From the NCBI GenBank assembly GCA_037447655.1, contig JBBHKE010002396.1:1-46880 (forward strand): DNA of 46,880 nt, written 5' to 3'. This document shows positions 1 to 11,620 of this stretch, in pieces. Positions within the stretch are counted from its first letter, which is position 1. Each line of letters starts with the position of its first letter. The notes beneath the pieces were generated by a model, which did no database searches, was not told where the DNA came from, and saw only the letters and a program-made list of their open reading frames with translations. Position numbers and translations under genes: made by a program. This DNA is from Zygnema cylindricum. Taxonomy: Eukaryota; Streptophyta; Zygnematophyceae; Zygnematales; Zygnemataceae.

Positions 1-527
1 AGGACATAGTGAAACAAATTTACTAGTGCATTAGAAACAAGTTAATAGACATTGTTAAATCCCCCAAAAATTTTCCTAATTCACGTTACTCTGACGATAT
101 ATCAAACGCAAATTTATCGCATGATGAGAATTCATAAAAACCAATAAACCAACGTTAGTTCTGTTGCTGCTTGGCAGTAAACAAAATCTGAAGAAGGGCT
201 CATGGTGTACACTTGCAATTAGAGTGTAGAACTAAACTATAGTACTATAAAAGAGTCAAACATGATTTTGGCTGCTGCTTCGGCAGTACATTCACATGCT
301 GGGAAAGAACTCGACACTCACAATGCGACATTAAAAGTCAAACAATGAAGTGCCATTACAAAAAAAATCCATTAAAAATGGATCACAAAAAGGCTCTTAA
401 AGAACATCATTGAATTCAAGAATGTACTTTGCCGATACAAATTGACAAGAATGTACAAAGCCTATCTCTATTTAAAAGATGGCGTGATCAAAAAGCCTAG
501 GCATAGACATAAAACTACAAGTTGAAT
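1..527. other. 3' flank of LHCB, no gene recognised
   Basis: AT-rich sequence downstream of the LHCB stop codon (the gene is on the minus strand). The part nearest the gene, roughly 400-527, is presumably LHCB 3' UTR. No long open frame, RNA gene or mobile element end was recognised. Confidence 0.5.
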
Positions 528-1618
528 CTAAGATCCGGGGACAAAGGCGGTGGCGTAAGCCCAGGCGTTGGCTGTGGCAGGGTCAGCAAGGTGGTCGGAC
601 AAGTTCTCAAGGGGAGATTTTCCGGTGACGATGGCCTGGACGAAGAATCCGAACATGGAGAACATGGCAAGACGTCCATTCTTGAGCTCCTTCACCTTGA
701 GCTCAGCGAAGGTCTCGGGGTCGTCAGCCAAACCCAAGGGGTCGAAGCTGCCTCCGGGGTAGATGGGGTCAGTGACTTCTCCAAGAGGTCCACCAGAGAC
801 ACGGAATCCCTCAATGGCTCCCATCAACACAACCTGTGTGGCGAGGATGGCGAGGATGCTCTGAGCGTGGATGAGGTTAGGGTTGCCCAAGTAGTCAAGT
901 CCACCGTCAGCGAAGATCTGAGCACCGGCCTTGAACCACACAGGCTCTCCGAACTTCACTCCACTGTTGGAGAGGAGCTCAGGGAAGAGGCATCCGAGGG
1001 CTCCAAGCATGGCCCATCGGGCGTGGATGACCTGCAAAATTGTGTCAATGTGTTAATAGAAAACAAAAACTTACCATGTGCTGCAGCAGAGGAAGGAGTA
1101 AAGGATAGAGAGGACATGTTTTCAAAACGACGCAGATTAAATGACACCAGAGGAATAATGGCGGCATAGGGTAAAACAAATTCACAAATGTGCAACACAT
1201 TCCATATAATAGCTTACAATTTGCTCCAGTAATCAAGATTATGTGATTACAGGTGGAATAAAATGCTGATATCATAGTTGAAAGAGGACAATAAAAATAA
1301 AAGCAAAAAGTAAACTGTCAAAATTCTCACCTCAAGCTCACGGTTCTTGGCAAAGCTCTCGGGGTCAGCTGAGAGACCAGCGGTGTCCCAGCCATAGTCA
1401 CCGGGGAACTCTCCGGTAAGGTAGGAAGGAGTGGCAGCAGAGAAAGGGCCCAAAAACTTAGGGCGGTCTGGGCCATACCAGATGGAGTCTGGTCCCTTAA
1501 CCTGGGTGCGACGCATGGTCACACGTGCCTCGGCATTTCCGACCTGGCGAGCAAGCTCGGAGGTCTGTCCAGCAAAGGTGGAAGGAGCCAAAGCGGGGGA
1601 AGCAACAAGGGCAGCCAT
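528..1618 (-). CDS. LHCB: Chlorophyll a/b-binding protein of LHCII (LHCB1/2 type), two exons
   Basis: Nuclear gene for a light-harvesting antenna protein of photosystem II in the thylakoid membrane. Exons are complement(1331..1618) and complement(528..1031), with a GT-AG phase-0 intron between; the product is 263 aa. Residues 1-35 are Ala/Ser/Thr-rich, as in a chloroplast transit peptide. The mature part starts near RRT and has the trimerisation motif WYGPDR (47-52). Helix B carries the E-x-x-H-x-R chlorophyll/ion-pair motif (E96, H99, R101), and the intron falls exactly between E96 and V97. The helix A motif [19 protein letters not shown] and the C-terminal LSDHLADP chlorophyll ligand region follow. 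Length and all three helices are normal for LHCB1/2. I cannot separate LHCB1 from LHCB2; the single intron suits the LHCB2 type. The gene is divergent from the nucleoside hydrolase. An open frame on the opposite strand (522-1169) is only its shadow. Confidence 0.96.
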
Positions 1619-1716
1619 GGCTACTGAAGAAAGCGGAGAGAGTTTGCTGTAAGATGCAGAGAATTAGATTTGCAAGTTCTAGTTGCAAGTATCTTTATCA
1701 TTGCAGAGAGTTTGGC

Positions 1717-1722
1717 TATATA
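1717..1722 (-). promoter_or_regulatory. Probable TATA box of LHCB
   Basis: TATATA about 100 bases upstream of the LHCB ATG, in the minus-strand context CTCTCTATATAGCC. This is a normal spacing for a plant TATA box plus short 5' UTR. CCAAT-type pentamers also lie farther upstream on the minus strand (near 1840 and 1980), as is usual for LHC promoters. Inferred from motif and spacing only. Confidence 0.55.
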
Positions 1723-2372
1723 GAGAGCTGTGGCCAGTGCGTGACAAGAGTAGCGTAGGTAGCAAGTATGACCGATGTCACACATAATCAGGTTGGCGCG
1801 TGAGATTAGAGGGCGGGCCCCAATCGGAAAGCAGGCGTGCTGATTGGCTTTCGAGATACGACGGTAAAATCGGCTGCCACGCGGCAGCAAGCCACATCCA
1901 TCCCTGAGGCGCGCAGACGCTTTTCACGGAGGAATCTTTGAGCTCGACTCCTAGACGGAGAATACGCGTGTTCGGCGATTGGCCAGCAGGAAAGAATCTG
2001 CCGATATGAATTTAAATAGGCAGTATTATACTCGTCCACGTCGGACGCAGAAACACATCGTTGGTCCACGTTTCCTTGGTCAAGGATTTAGTATCCTTAA
2101 TTGAAATAAGTACCACAAGGGGAATATATCGCTTCCTTGTCGAGATAGACTAAATCATTTGAAGCAGTTTGTTAAAGGCTTAAAGCCAAGCAATCGGCAA
2201 GATATGGTACGGAAACGTCAACGGCTACAGGAAGTTCCTAAATCTTAATAATCAGGATTTTGACGAGCGCCAAACTTTGCGATATGTTCCGATTCACATC
2301 GGTAAAAAATATATTGGTGCAACGATGTGAAATTCAGATAATATCGCTATATTTTCCGTACATTACAGTACA

Positions 2373-2391
2373 CTACAGTACAGTACTGTAG
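2373..2391. repeat. Perfect 8-bp inverted repeat with 3-base loop
   Basis: CTACAGTA-CAG-TACTGTAG forms a perfect 8-bp stem. It sits among further GTAC/TACAGTAC words (2358-2395), about 200 bases upstream of the nucleoside hydrolase ATG. It could be a dimeric protein-binding site or chance; nothing else supports a function. Confidence 0.5.
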
Positions 2392-2587
2392 TACACCAAC
2401 GCTTTGATTTTGAATTCCAAAACGAGGACCGATGCGATGTACGATATGGAACATTAGCTCCGATGCATATCGCGAAGTGAAGGCAGTGACGGAGTGACCT
2501 GACGTTTTGGCAAAGTGTCCATGATGTGCAACATTTTTTGTATGTTGTTTTGAAGACATTCTGAGGCATTCTTGTTAAAAGGCAGCC

Positions 2588-5500
2588 ATGGCTATCAAAA
2601 AGCTCATCATCGACACGGATCCAGGAGTCGGTAAGTTTTCCTATTCTTGTAAAAATGGCGTGACATTAGCAAAAGCTAGACTATCGCTTCTTCATATGAA
2701 CATTTTATGTGCACATGTGAAGACCGCATGTTGTTTCCAAAATCCCTAGAGGCTTGCCTACATTGTTATTGTTCTGAAGGAACGATTTGTTAGCAGTGAT
2801 TAGTGGCTACTAGTATTATTGGTCGATACGCTCTTTTTTGACATCGAAACTCTCAAGTGTTGGAGAGTTCAGTCCACATTCGCAGTTAGTGTTGAAAGGT
2901 TGACTGTATGACAACTTCTTCGCTTAATTCGAATCTTCTTTCGGAATCTTTTCCAGCACTTCTTTTTTTATGCTGACTTGCCCTCTTTCATGTGTATGTC
3001 ATGCCCATTTTTTTTATTTTTTTTTATGTTTTTTTTTAATTCTACTTTGCGATCTTTAAGGCCTTCTTTAGTTTTTATCCAAATTCTATTTTCTGCTCCT
3101 CTCCATTCAGATCCTAGCATAGAACCAATTTTTTGCTAATTGTGAACGGTTATCAGGGGAAGTTTTTTGTCCTATGTAATGTTGTACTCCCACCCTGTAT
3201 ATTTTTGCAACTTTTAGGTTTCGTCTACCTATTTTCTCCTACTTTTTACATCAATTAATACAATTGCCAAATGCATTACTTAAAGCACGTGTTATCAAGC
3301 TGACTTGTGTGGTCATTCTTATTCATCTTTCGCCCTTATTCAATTTTGGCAGTTGTGTCAATAGGTGCTTTCAAAGTGTCTAACATGTAGAGAGAAGTAT
3401 TTTATGGTTGTAGAAGCTGTATTTTCAAGCAATATTAAGCAAAGTAGTTTCAAATTTAAGCTAGTTTTTAGTGCTTCTGGCATTTGCCAGTTAGATTGTC
3501 TTTTCTTCTGCTGCCCTTCCGTTTTTCCAGAAGTTATTTACAGCACATTGTTATGAATTAGTCAAGACTACACTATTGATTATGTAGGTTTTCAGCACCT
3601 CCACATATAAAACTGTTGATCAGACCATTTGTCAGCTGAAAAGCAAATCGATGAGATTTAATTTTGGACCTTTTCCTATGTATGGTTTGGACTCAACTGA
3701 ATTCGAATCTATATCAACTTCTTATCTTGGTTAATTACAGTGAACCCACCATTTACTGTTTTTTTACCAATGGAATTTGTAGAATTTGATTCAAAGTAGC
3801 CTTTCCTTTTTCTGTGCATAGTCTTTCTTATTATGCCTCAAAAAGCCAGCATGCGGGTCTAACTGTTTAGCCATCACATGTGTGTACTTGCATGCCCCCA
3901 TTCCTTACTATGTTTGTAAACACCATTCGCAAACCTTTTTAATGCCTCAAATCAGCTTCCTTGCCATTGAGCTTGCGTTAGCAATGCAATTTTTTTATGG
4001 TGCTTTTTTTCTTGCTGTCAAGTTGTGAAAGCACACTAAATCTATTTTCTGGTGGACAATAAGTTCACTTTCAACATTATGACATGACGAGCTTGCATGT
4101 TAACATGTAAGGGGTTCTGTTTCCTATTTGATCAAGAAATTCACATTCAATTTTTTGACTTGTCACGGTCAAATGCTCGCTTTTAAGCCACATAACCTCT
4201 TATAGTATTTTTTTAAGTCTTCGTAGATTACTATCATTCGCACCTGTTACTTTGAATGTGGTGCACTCAACCTCTGTGCTACCTTCCATGCATATGTTAT
4301 CTTTTTCTAGCGATTGATTAACTCCATTCAGTTTCTTGTTTTTCGCTTCTCCAGATGATGCCATGGCTATCCTCCTCGCGTTTGTCTCCCCTGAAGTGGA
4401 AGTGTTGGGGCTCACCACAATTTTCGGCAATGTTCGAACTCCCATGGCCACCAGCAACGCTCTTCATCTTGTATGATTTCAGTCCCTTCTGAATTTTTCG
4501 TGCCTTTCTTGCTGTGTACATTGAAACTAATGTTTTCAACTGACCATCTGAGTGGTCAAGAAATGGTTAGTCCTCATTTTTTCCGACCTTCCTCTCACGT
4601 GGCGTTCTCCCCAGTGTGAGTTGGCCGGGAAGTTCGATCTGCCGGTGGTCCAGGGAGAGCTGAAGACTATGAAGGTGAGATGCTTGTTCACTTGCAGCCA
4701 CGTCTACATTCTACATGGATTTTTTTCTGATTGTTTTATTTGAAACCGGTCTGATGTTATTATTTAGTTCTTTCACGGGTTGATGTTATATGATTGGTCA
4801 TTTAATGATGTTATAGGGCCTCTTGACTCGCATGTTGTCTTCTGTTGGAGCTGCCACCCAAATTTCCATGTATAAGTTAGTCGTGTTTTTGCTTCATTCT
4901 GGTTTGGTTTCTTGTTGATTTTATTCATGTATCTCTTCCACGTTACGTGGTTGCGTCTGGCACTCCCTCTCACTTTTTTGGCCCCTCTTCTTCTCCTTCT
5001 CCTCCCTCCTTTTTCCCTTTCACTTTCCATTCTTTCGTACTTCTCCATATCTCCTTATTTCACCAGCTTCTCCTGTAACGCTCAGAAACATGTGGAAAAT
5101 TTGGTGCAGGGAGTTGAAAAAGTGAGGATTGCCGACTTTGTCCATGGTTCTGATGGGCTTGGTAATACATTTCCTCCCACGCCACAAGGCAGTGCTTTAC
5201 CTTCTACTGCGGCAGAATTCCTTGTCAAGATGGTGAAGGAGAACCCAAATGAAATTACTCTTCTTGCATTGGGGCCTCTTACCAATGTTGCTAAGGTGCT
5301 CTTTCAAATTATACTTTGTTCTTGTATTCTGACGTCTGTTCAATTATTTCCCGCTAGTTAGGGACAGCATGCAGATAGTGAATCGTTATTAAATTTTTAA
5401 CAGTATCGAGTTCTTCACTTGAAATCTTAAAAACCTTGGTACATGAGATTATGTGGATTATGCTGATAGTTGTTGTTTAATCGAGCAGACAACATGTGCC

Positions 5501-8500
5501 TATGTGGAATGGCTGCATTGGTGTTGTTATATTTTTCCTTGTTTTTTGTTCGTTTTCTCGTTTATTTGGGTTGTTCTTAGCACTTATGGCAATGACCGGT
5601 TTAGTGACGGCGGATTTCATTACGCTCATTTTCTCTTTTAGTGTCAGCCACACTTTTGTCGAGTTAAGGATGTTCACTGGTTTTTAAGTTCATTCTGGTG
5701 AATCATTTTAGTTTAAGACATGAGCCAACTTTGATTGCACCTGATCTGGGCGGCAACTCCATGAGATCACTGATTGGTTTAGACGCTCCCCGTGAAAACA
5801 CTATCGATTCAGACATTAGTAATAATAATTGTGTTGATGCCTTCTCTCGATGTTTTTTTTCCAAGGTCTTCCTTCCTCAGACAGGGTGGCTCATCATCAA
5901 TTTGAAACTTTATTTAAATCAAAACCCATAAAGAACTATTGGTGAGTGATAGTATTAGTTCCCTGCTACTAGAAAACACCCTCCACCATCTTAAAACAGA
6001 TATTCAAATTCTGTGCCAATATGTCGTGACTATGACCCATCTTTGGTTGTGAGACAACGGTTATTGTGCCAAGACCAACTATAGTGATACTGCAATTTGG
6101 TGAAACACCATTATAGCCTGTTATGGTTACTTTGTTTTGCAGGCAATTGAGCTCGACAGCAATTTTGTTCATAATGTAGCGGAAATTGTCATTCTTGGAG
6201 GAGCTTTTTTTACCAATGGGAACGTCAACCCAGCAGCTGAAGCCAATGTGAGGTGCATAACCACATTTGTATTTGCACTTTCGCTAATTTGGTGTTTTTG
6301 ATTCCGGAGTAAAATAAAAATTTGGTGGTCAGGTTAAAATTTTCAATGTATACTTGTTTAGTTTTAAGAATCTCTCCCAGTGCTAGCCATGTTTAGTCTG
6401 TGTTTCCTCATGGTATGGAGAAACTAGTATGGACCCTGGTTGCAAATGTTTTGTTTATGAGGAAATTGCAAGTAGTGGGGGCACATGGGCACTGATAAAC
6501 AAAAGGTCTCTTATTGCAGAATTCTATGGATTACACTATGATGTGAGAAGATTTCATATATCAGTTCGTTCAGTTTAGCGGATTCCATACTGATTATTAT
6601 GAACATCCAACGTTTTAATATGAGCAGCTTTTTGGGGATCCTGATGCGGCCGATTTAGTGTTCACATCTGGAGCCCGAATCGCCACAGTGGGAATCAATA
6701 TCACGCATCAAATCACTCTGACAGGTGCGTTTAAAACAGAGTTCAAAAGTGCGAAAATAAATGGAAATCCTTATCTGGTGACCTTGTATTTTATGCGGAC
6801 TATATGGGTCATATTGCGTATAATGGCCATATAGTATGGGGTGACCACATATAGAGTTTCCATACCTTTTTCAGACTAAGGTTTGGGAACCACTATATAG
6901 AGGATTCCGATCAATTTGTTCGCCATATGGAGTGTGATCTGTGTGGTGCTGTATCGTTTTGTGTGAATATTCACCTGCATCTAAAAGGCTTTTGTTTTTT
7001 TTCTGGACAATAGTCAGATTGTACCGTGATCTGTTTGTGCTTAATGTCAAAATATTGCGGGTGCAACTTGACTTACCTGTAACAACTAGTGTTGTGTATC
7101 GAAGGCCTTTTGCCGATGTTCGATATGTACCTAATTTTGGGTACCCGATAATCGATATATCGCATCGATTTATCGAGAAGCTCAATATCGCGATGTTTAA
7201 GCGATATATCGGCCGATAATTAGAAATATTTCTATCGCGATATATCCAAGTGACGTAAAGTCATTTTTTTTTTCAAAGCCCCCCCCCCCCACCCGGGTGG
7301 CGCGCGCTCAGTGGGGGGGGGGGGGGGGGGGTGAGGATTCTCTGTACGATTTACCGTACTAAAGCTGTACGGACACCCACTTTTTACCAAATATATTGCG
7401 ATAATTTTTGTTGGTCCCGGAACGATATATCAAGCCCTCTGACCGTTCGATATTCAATATATCAAATATTGAATTATTGCTATACACAACACTAGTAGCA
7501 ACATACCAATTGAGTTGGACTGCCCGATCGAATTCCGTTTGTCCTTGATGTTGTTAAACAACAGGGTCTGTTTTTTTCTTTTTCTTTTGAACTAAGTGTA
7601 GTGTTTCTAAATTGGCTACATGTGTTGAGGCTGGATTTGGGAATTGGTGCGGGTTTCACTTTTGGTGGGTAACATCATATTGCATTCTTCAGGTTAGCTT
7701 GCTCAAGAAAAAAAACTTTCAACCTGCCTGAGGTAATAATACCTTCCCAATATAACACCTATCTGACAAAACACTATCTATATATTGATTAAAAACAGTA
7801 ACGTGAGTTGTCTCTGTTAGCAAGTAAGTCTCTTTTATATAATGGCAGATTGGAGGTAGCAGGACTCGAACAGACTGGCACTCTACCAACTAAACTATCC
7901 CTTAATAAGATTGTCATTGTTTATCTGGCCAGTATCGTTTACCTTCCTGAACGCTGTTCTGATAATATTCGGTGGTTAACATTTGTGTAAATTTTTCAGA
8001 AGATGATCTCATCGAACTAAGTAAATCAGTGGGCCGTTTCGGAGCTTATCTTGCACGTTCATGTATGTTCTACCTCGAGTACCACAAGACAGCCTACAAT
8101 ATGAGTGGTAAGAAAGTTAAACATTTCCTAGGAACCTTGAAAGAGTGGTTAAGGGGACCTAATCTAATTGACAGCCAAAATAGGAATCTTAAGGAGTTCA
8201 AGACGTGGATTTTAGGTGTAGGAGGTCCAGGGTATGCTGGAAAGACTTATAGGATTGGATCCAGATATGACAAATTTCGATTAAAATTTTGAAGTTAGAA
8301 TTAAAAATTTAAATTTTGATTTCAATTGACCTTCTGAATTTGGTTCTTATTTTCGATTTCCATTTCGATTATAAATAGGATGTAGTATTGAGGATTTGGG
8401 ATAACAATTGAGGAATGGATTTAGGGTTATTAAGAATTTCGATATTAATTTTGATTGAAAATTATATTTTGCTATTTTGTTTTTGTTTTATTAATTTTAA

Positions 8501-9508
8501 AAGATTTTAATTGGAGGGTTTTTATGGAATACAGCTGTTTATCTCCATGACCCAGCTGCTTTGGTTGCGGTTTTTTGCCCTGAGCTTTTCACCTATGTGG
8601 AGGGAGTGGTCCGTGTTCAAGTTGAGGGAATTACCAAGGGAATTGCACTCTTGAGCGCGACAAGCAAAGAGTATTTACTATCCCTTGTAGCCCCTATCTT
8701 TTCTGCCCTCTTCCTGGCTTCGCTCCTCCTCTCCCTTCAGTTCGCTCCTTGTCTATCGCTTGCATGATTCAATGATATATGTTTGCCTGCTCGCTCTACC
8801 TCCTCTTTCGAGCCCTCTCTCTTCGTATCCTCCTCCCTCTCCCGCTCCCTCTCCCCGTCACCCTCCCCCTCCCCTTCTTCCTTTTCTTGGTGCAAATGGC
8901 ATTGTTTGCCTCCATTGCATCTTATTAAATTTACAACTGGAATTTTTGTGAGACCTCACAAGAAATTGCTGTTGTTTATATATCCTAAGAACTAGAAAGA
9001 TCTGCTTATTCTACATAGCTTTCTGCTTTGTCGTTTTTGACAAAGATTTCACCTACCTTGGGTTCATTTTCACGCTAAGGTTTTAGTCATTATTCACTTC
9101 AAATGAATATCAAGTATGTAAGGCTCTATAGGATTCACCACGGTTGTAGACCATACTATTTACAGAGAGATCGTCAAAGCACTTTCCGCTTTGGCGGTTT
9201 TTATTACCTATTAACTGGCTCTTCTATTATCTATTGACTGGCTCTTCTATTACCTATTAACTGTCTCTCTATTAACTGACTCTTCTATTATCTATTGTCT
9301 CTTCTATTATTTATTAATTGACTCTTCTAGTATCCATTAAATGGCCCTTAAATTATGTATTTAACTGGTTGAAGCTAATGTGCTGGTAAGGTTTTGCAGG
9401 TGGGCAGCTTTGACCAAATGGAACAATTTGCCATCTGTTCGAGTCGCTACCACAGTAAATGCTCGCGCAGTTTCAACTTTGGTGAAGGAAAGGCTCATGA
9501 CTGCTTGA
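2588..9508 (+). CDS. URH1: Inosine/uridine-preferring nucleoside hydrolase, nine exons
   Basis: Hydrolyses the N-glycosidic bond of ribonucleosides to free base plus ribose; the plant cytosolic uridine ribohydrolase family (URH1/NSH1-like). Exons: 2588-2630, 4355-4470, 4615-4674, 5110-5295, 6143-6247, 6628-6724, 8000-8107, 8535-8670, 9400-9508. They sum to 960 nt (319 aa), and all junctions are GT-AG and in frame. The metal/ribose-binding DTDPGVDD motif is at residues 9-16 and is split by intron 1. FVHGSDGLG is at 83-91, LALGPLTNVA at 125-134, the GN-V-PAAEAN loop at 161-170, and the C-terminal catalytic-site HDP at 243-245. All ligand residues expected for the family are present. Intron 1 is 1.7 kb with nothing recognised. 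Intron 6 holds an hAT-like MITE and a tRNA-like fragment; intron 8 holds a short tandem repeat. The subtype symbol is by resemblance only. Confidence 0.94.
7087..7494. mobile_element. hAT-like MITE with TIR TAGTGTTGTGTAT, in intron 6
   Basis: A 408-bp non-autonomous element with 13-bp perfect terminal inverted repeats (TAGTGTTGTGTAT at 7087, ATACACAACACTA ending at 7494). Flanking octamers are GTAACAAC (7079-7086) and GTAGCAAC (7495-7502), 7 of 8 identical, as expected for an hAT 8-bp target duplication. The inside is rich in CGATATATCG palindromes and holds facing C-run and G-run tracts (7277-7331). It has no coding capacity. The same ends bound the element at 31078-32372. Confidence 0.8.
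7277..7331. repeat. Facing poly-C / poly-G tracts (potential hairpin)
   Basis: A run of C (about 7279-7290) is followed by an ACCCGGGTGG core and a run of about 18 G (7314-7331). The two tracts can pair, so the stretch could fold into a strong stem. It lies inside the MITE. The run lengths may be unreliable in assembly. Confidence 0.6.
7847..7902 (-). other. tRNA-like fragment (A-box and B-box, anticodon arm missing)
   Basis: On the minus strand the sequence reads GGGATAGTTTAGTTGGTAGA (a good D-arm/A-box), then a short spacer, then CTGTTCGAGTCCTG (a good T-arm/B-box) and CTACCTCC. The anticodon arm is absent, so this is not a working tRNA. It may be a decayed tRNA gene, an organelle-DNA insertion, or the head of a tRNA-derived SINE. 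It lies in intron 6 of the nucleoside hydrolase, opposite to the gene. Confidence 0.45.
9197..9372. repeat. Imperfect tandem repeat, unit about 25-28 bp, in intron 8
   Basis: Several imperfect copies of a unit like CTCTTCTATTAYCTATTAACTG follow one another just before the last splice acceptor of the nucleoside hydrolase. Copies differ in length and by point changes. Confidence 0.65.
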
Positions 9509-10399
9509 ATTAATGTGGACATTTTCTTTATTGGGACATAGTCTTCGATTTTATTTCAATATAGTTGATAAGGATCCTGTTTCTCGTCCGTTCACTCCAT
9601 TTTGATTGGTTCTCAAGCACAAAAATTCATCTATGGAAGAAAATACTACGTACTGGATTTATTGTCCAAATGTATTGTCCTAGTGGACAGTTAGGATAAA
9701 AATGCACATTAGTTACAGGTTTATTTCTACGTATTATAGTCATGTATTGTCCCATTAGTACAGCCCGGTTGAAAAGCTTTATTTGGCTGGTCTCATTGAG
9801 ATACTTGCCCGTGTAGAAGTCCAGTGTACATTTTAGTATCAACACTAATCTTGTAGTTTAATCCTGAATATGTTTATTTGATTTGGCTTAGAAAGTGTCA
9901 CGTTTAGTGTATTTCTGTGGATTCTGGAAGTAAAGTCTGATGATGAAATGTATAGTGTGAAAAGATAAGGTTCTTTTGCAGTCTTTTTGGGATTATTGGT
10001 TTTTTTTTTTTTTTTGTTTCTTTGGTGTTTAGAGGAGAAATCAAGTGGGGATGAAACGCACGGATTGTTAGTAGTTGCATGATAAATCATCTTTCGCAGT
10101 GTTTTTTGTTAACGGTTTATTTGTTTCTTTGAGTTTTTTCAGTTCTCCTGCGTTTCCCTGCTTTTCTTTTCAAGTAATTGAATGATCCACGTCGAGTGTT
10201 TTTAATACAGCTTCAGGTTGCTGCTATGAGGAAGCCATATTGTGGTCATGGATACCTGAACCTCTCACTAAGAATGGCCTGTAGATTAGGAAGCTAAAAG
10301 GTTTTTAGAACTGCACAAGTTGTGTGTGGGAAAAAAAAATAATAGACAAGTAGTCAATAGAGCTTTATATTAAGGAGAAGTTCCATAACATGAGAAGTA
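9509..10399. other. 3' flank of nucleoside hydrolase, no gene recognised
   Basis: The first few hundred bases are presumably 3' UTR. A T run (about 9999-10015) and AT-rich sequence follow. No exon, RNA gene or element end was recognised up to the retroelement fragments that start near 10400. Confidence 0.4.
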
Positions 10400-11080
10400 T
10401 ATGTGGCCGACTTTATTAAAAAGCGCGATGGTAAACCATCTGAGTCGATAAGAACAAAAGGAAGTAGCATTGCTAAAACTGAAAAACCACAACAAGGGAA
10501 TAAACAGAAGGGAAATTCAAGGCAAAAACTACGAAAATACGAAAGGATGGCAGGGAAGTCGAAAACACCCAAAAAAGCAAAATCCAACAAACAAAACATC
10601 AAAGAAAAAAGCTAACACGTACCAAAAAACCCCCAACATAACTAAAAAAAAAAAAAAAAAAAAAAAATTACGGAAAACAACCACGTAAGTCCCCGAATCC
10701 CAGAGGAGCTCGAGGAGGAAGTTCCGGAACACGTCGTCGATCCATAACGGCAATAGACGATCGAAGTAATATAGAAGCCAACACCCGTTGTAGGGCCACG
10801 GAAAAACGTTGATGATAAAAGGAAGTAAGGACTGAAACAGGAGGGCTCCCAGGTCCTCGCCTCTCAAACGAGCGACGACCACAAGTACGGAAAAACTCGT
10901 CCAAAGCCACACCCAAGCAACCAAATATCTCGACCGCCATCGGAATGAAGCCATCCATAGCGTCGCGATGGGCATAATCACGCTCTTTCCTTTTAGCTGC
11001 GTCACGGGCAGCCACTCCCATATGCCGAGCCGCTTGGTTGACGACTGTAGTTGAGGTAGATGTGTAATTGTTGGAAGGAT
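10400..11080 (-). pseudogene. Decayed retroelement fragment, copy A (C-terminal ORF and 3' part)
   Basis: Minus-strand reading from about 11080 to 10668 gives a peptide with DYAHRDAMDGFIPMAVEIFG, CLGVALDEFFRTCGRRS, FYHQRFSVALQRV and SILLRSSIAVMDRR. A related peptide is on the plus strand at 11621-12023 and a fragment on the minus strand at 11395-11595, so this is a dispersed family. The pattern (D-G-F-I-P, G-C-L, Q-R-x-S-V-A-L-Q-R) resembles C-termini of non-LTR-type retroelement proteins that I remember from other plants; that assignment is an inference. The 3' part down to about 10400 is also similar to copy B. Frames drift, so it is inactive. Confidence 0.55.
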
Positions 11081-11394
11081 AACTAATGGCAAAACGAAAT
11101 GCGTCTAAAACAATGACACATTACAAACCCTTGTAGCAATCTATTAATCAACCGCAGCTTTTGACTTTCGGACTTGTCAAAAAGCAAATCTGGGTTGGAT
11201 ATTCTGATTTCAAAAGATAATTTCTTGCATCACTAGGTATTGTTACATTTCCTCTCAGTGGATGATTTTTGCAGACAAATTAGAAATGGTCCATGGTGAT
11301 GGCCATGAAAGAAATTTGTTGAAGAGTGCGGTGTTCAAATGACTCGATGATGTGGATGTATTCTGGTGTGGGGCCACCACAAGAGATACAAATC

Positions 11395-11595
11395 TTATCT
11401 GAGCTTCTTGCATCTTTTAAGTTTCGCGATGTGCATAATCCTGCTCCTTCCTAGCAACGTCACGACCTCTCGAACATGTTGAGCCATCTGCCCAATGACT
11501 GTAACCGAGGCAAGGTTCGCCAAAAAATTGTCACCAAAAATACAACAGTCACCATCGAGCAGAAAAAATACCATTCCGTCGCAAATAAACGACAC
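11395..11595 (-). pseudogene. Decayed retroelement fragment, copy C
   Basis: A minus-strand open stretch with FFLLDGDCCIFGDNF and ASVTVIGQMAQHVREV. It aligns with the upstream part of copy B (IFLLDGTRRFFGEI, SVIVIGHVSSLFGQV) and, weakly, with the upstream part of copy A (TTVVNQAARHMGVA). It is only a fragment, truncated at both ends, and lies head-to-head with copy B. Confidence 0.5.
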
Positions 11596-11620
11596 CTGAA
11601 ATCCTTATGTCCACTCTTAT

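Larger units (their letters stand above)
1619..2587. promoter_or_regulatory. Shared divergent intergenic region between LHCB and nucleoside hydrolase
   Basis: About 970 bases separate the two divergent start codons, so both promoters must lie here. It holds the LHCB TATA box, CCAAT-like motifs on the minus strand, and an AT-rich part around 2000-2100. A perfect short inverted repeat lies at 2373-2391. The stretch 2260-2470 has several CGATAT/ATATCG words like those in the hAT-type MITEs of this window and may be an old remnant. No open frame looks coding. Confidence 0.5.

Noticed and set aside
522-1169. 215-aa plus-strand open frame opposite LHCB exon 2
   Set aside because: It is the antisense shadow of the conserved LHCB coding exon and shows no family of its own.
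9197-9372. CRISPR-like array
   Set aside because: Units are adjacent and degenerate without unique spacers, in a plant intron; it is an ordinary tandem repeat.
10529-11092. 187-aa minus-strand frame over retroelement copy A
   Set aside because: It is a shifted frame; the alignable peptide is in the frame of 10668-11021.
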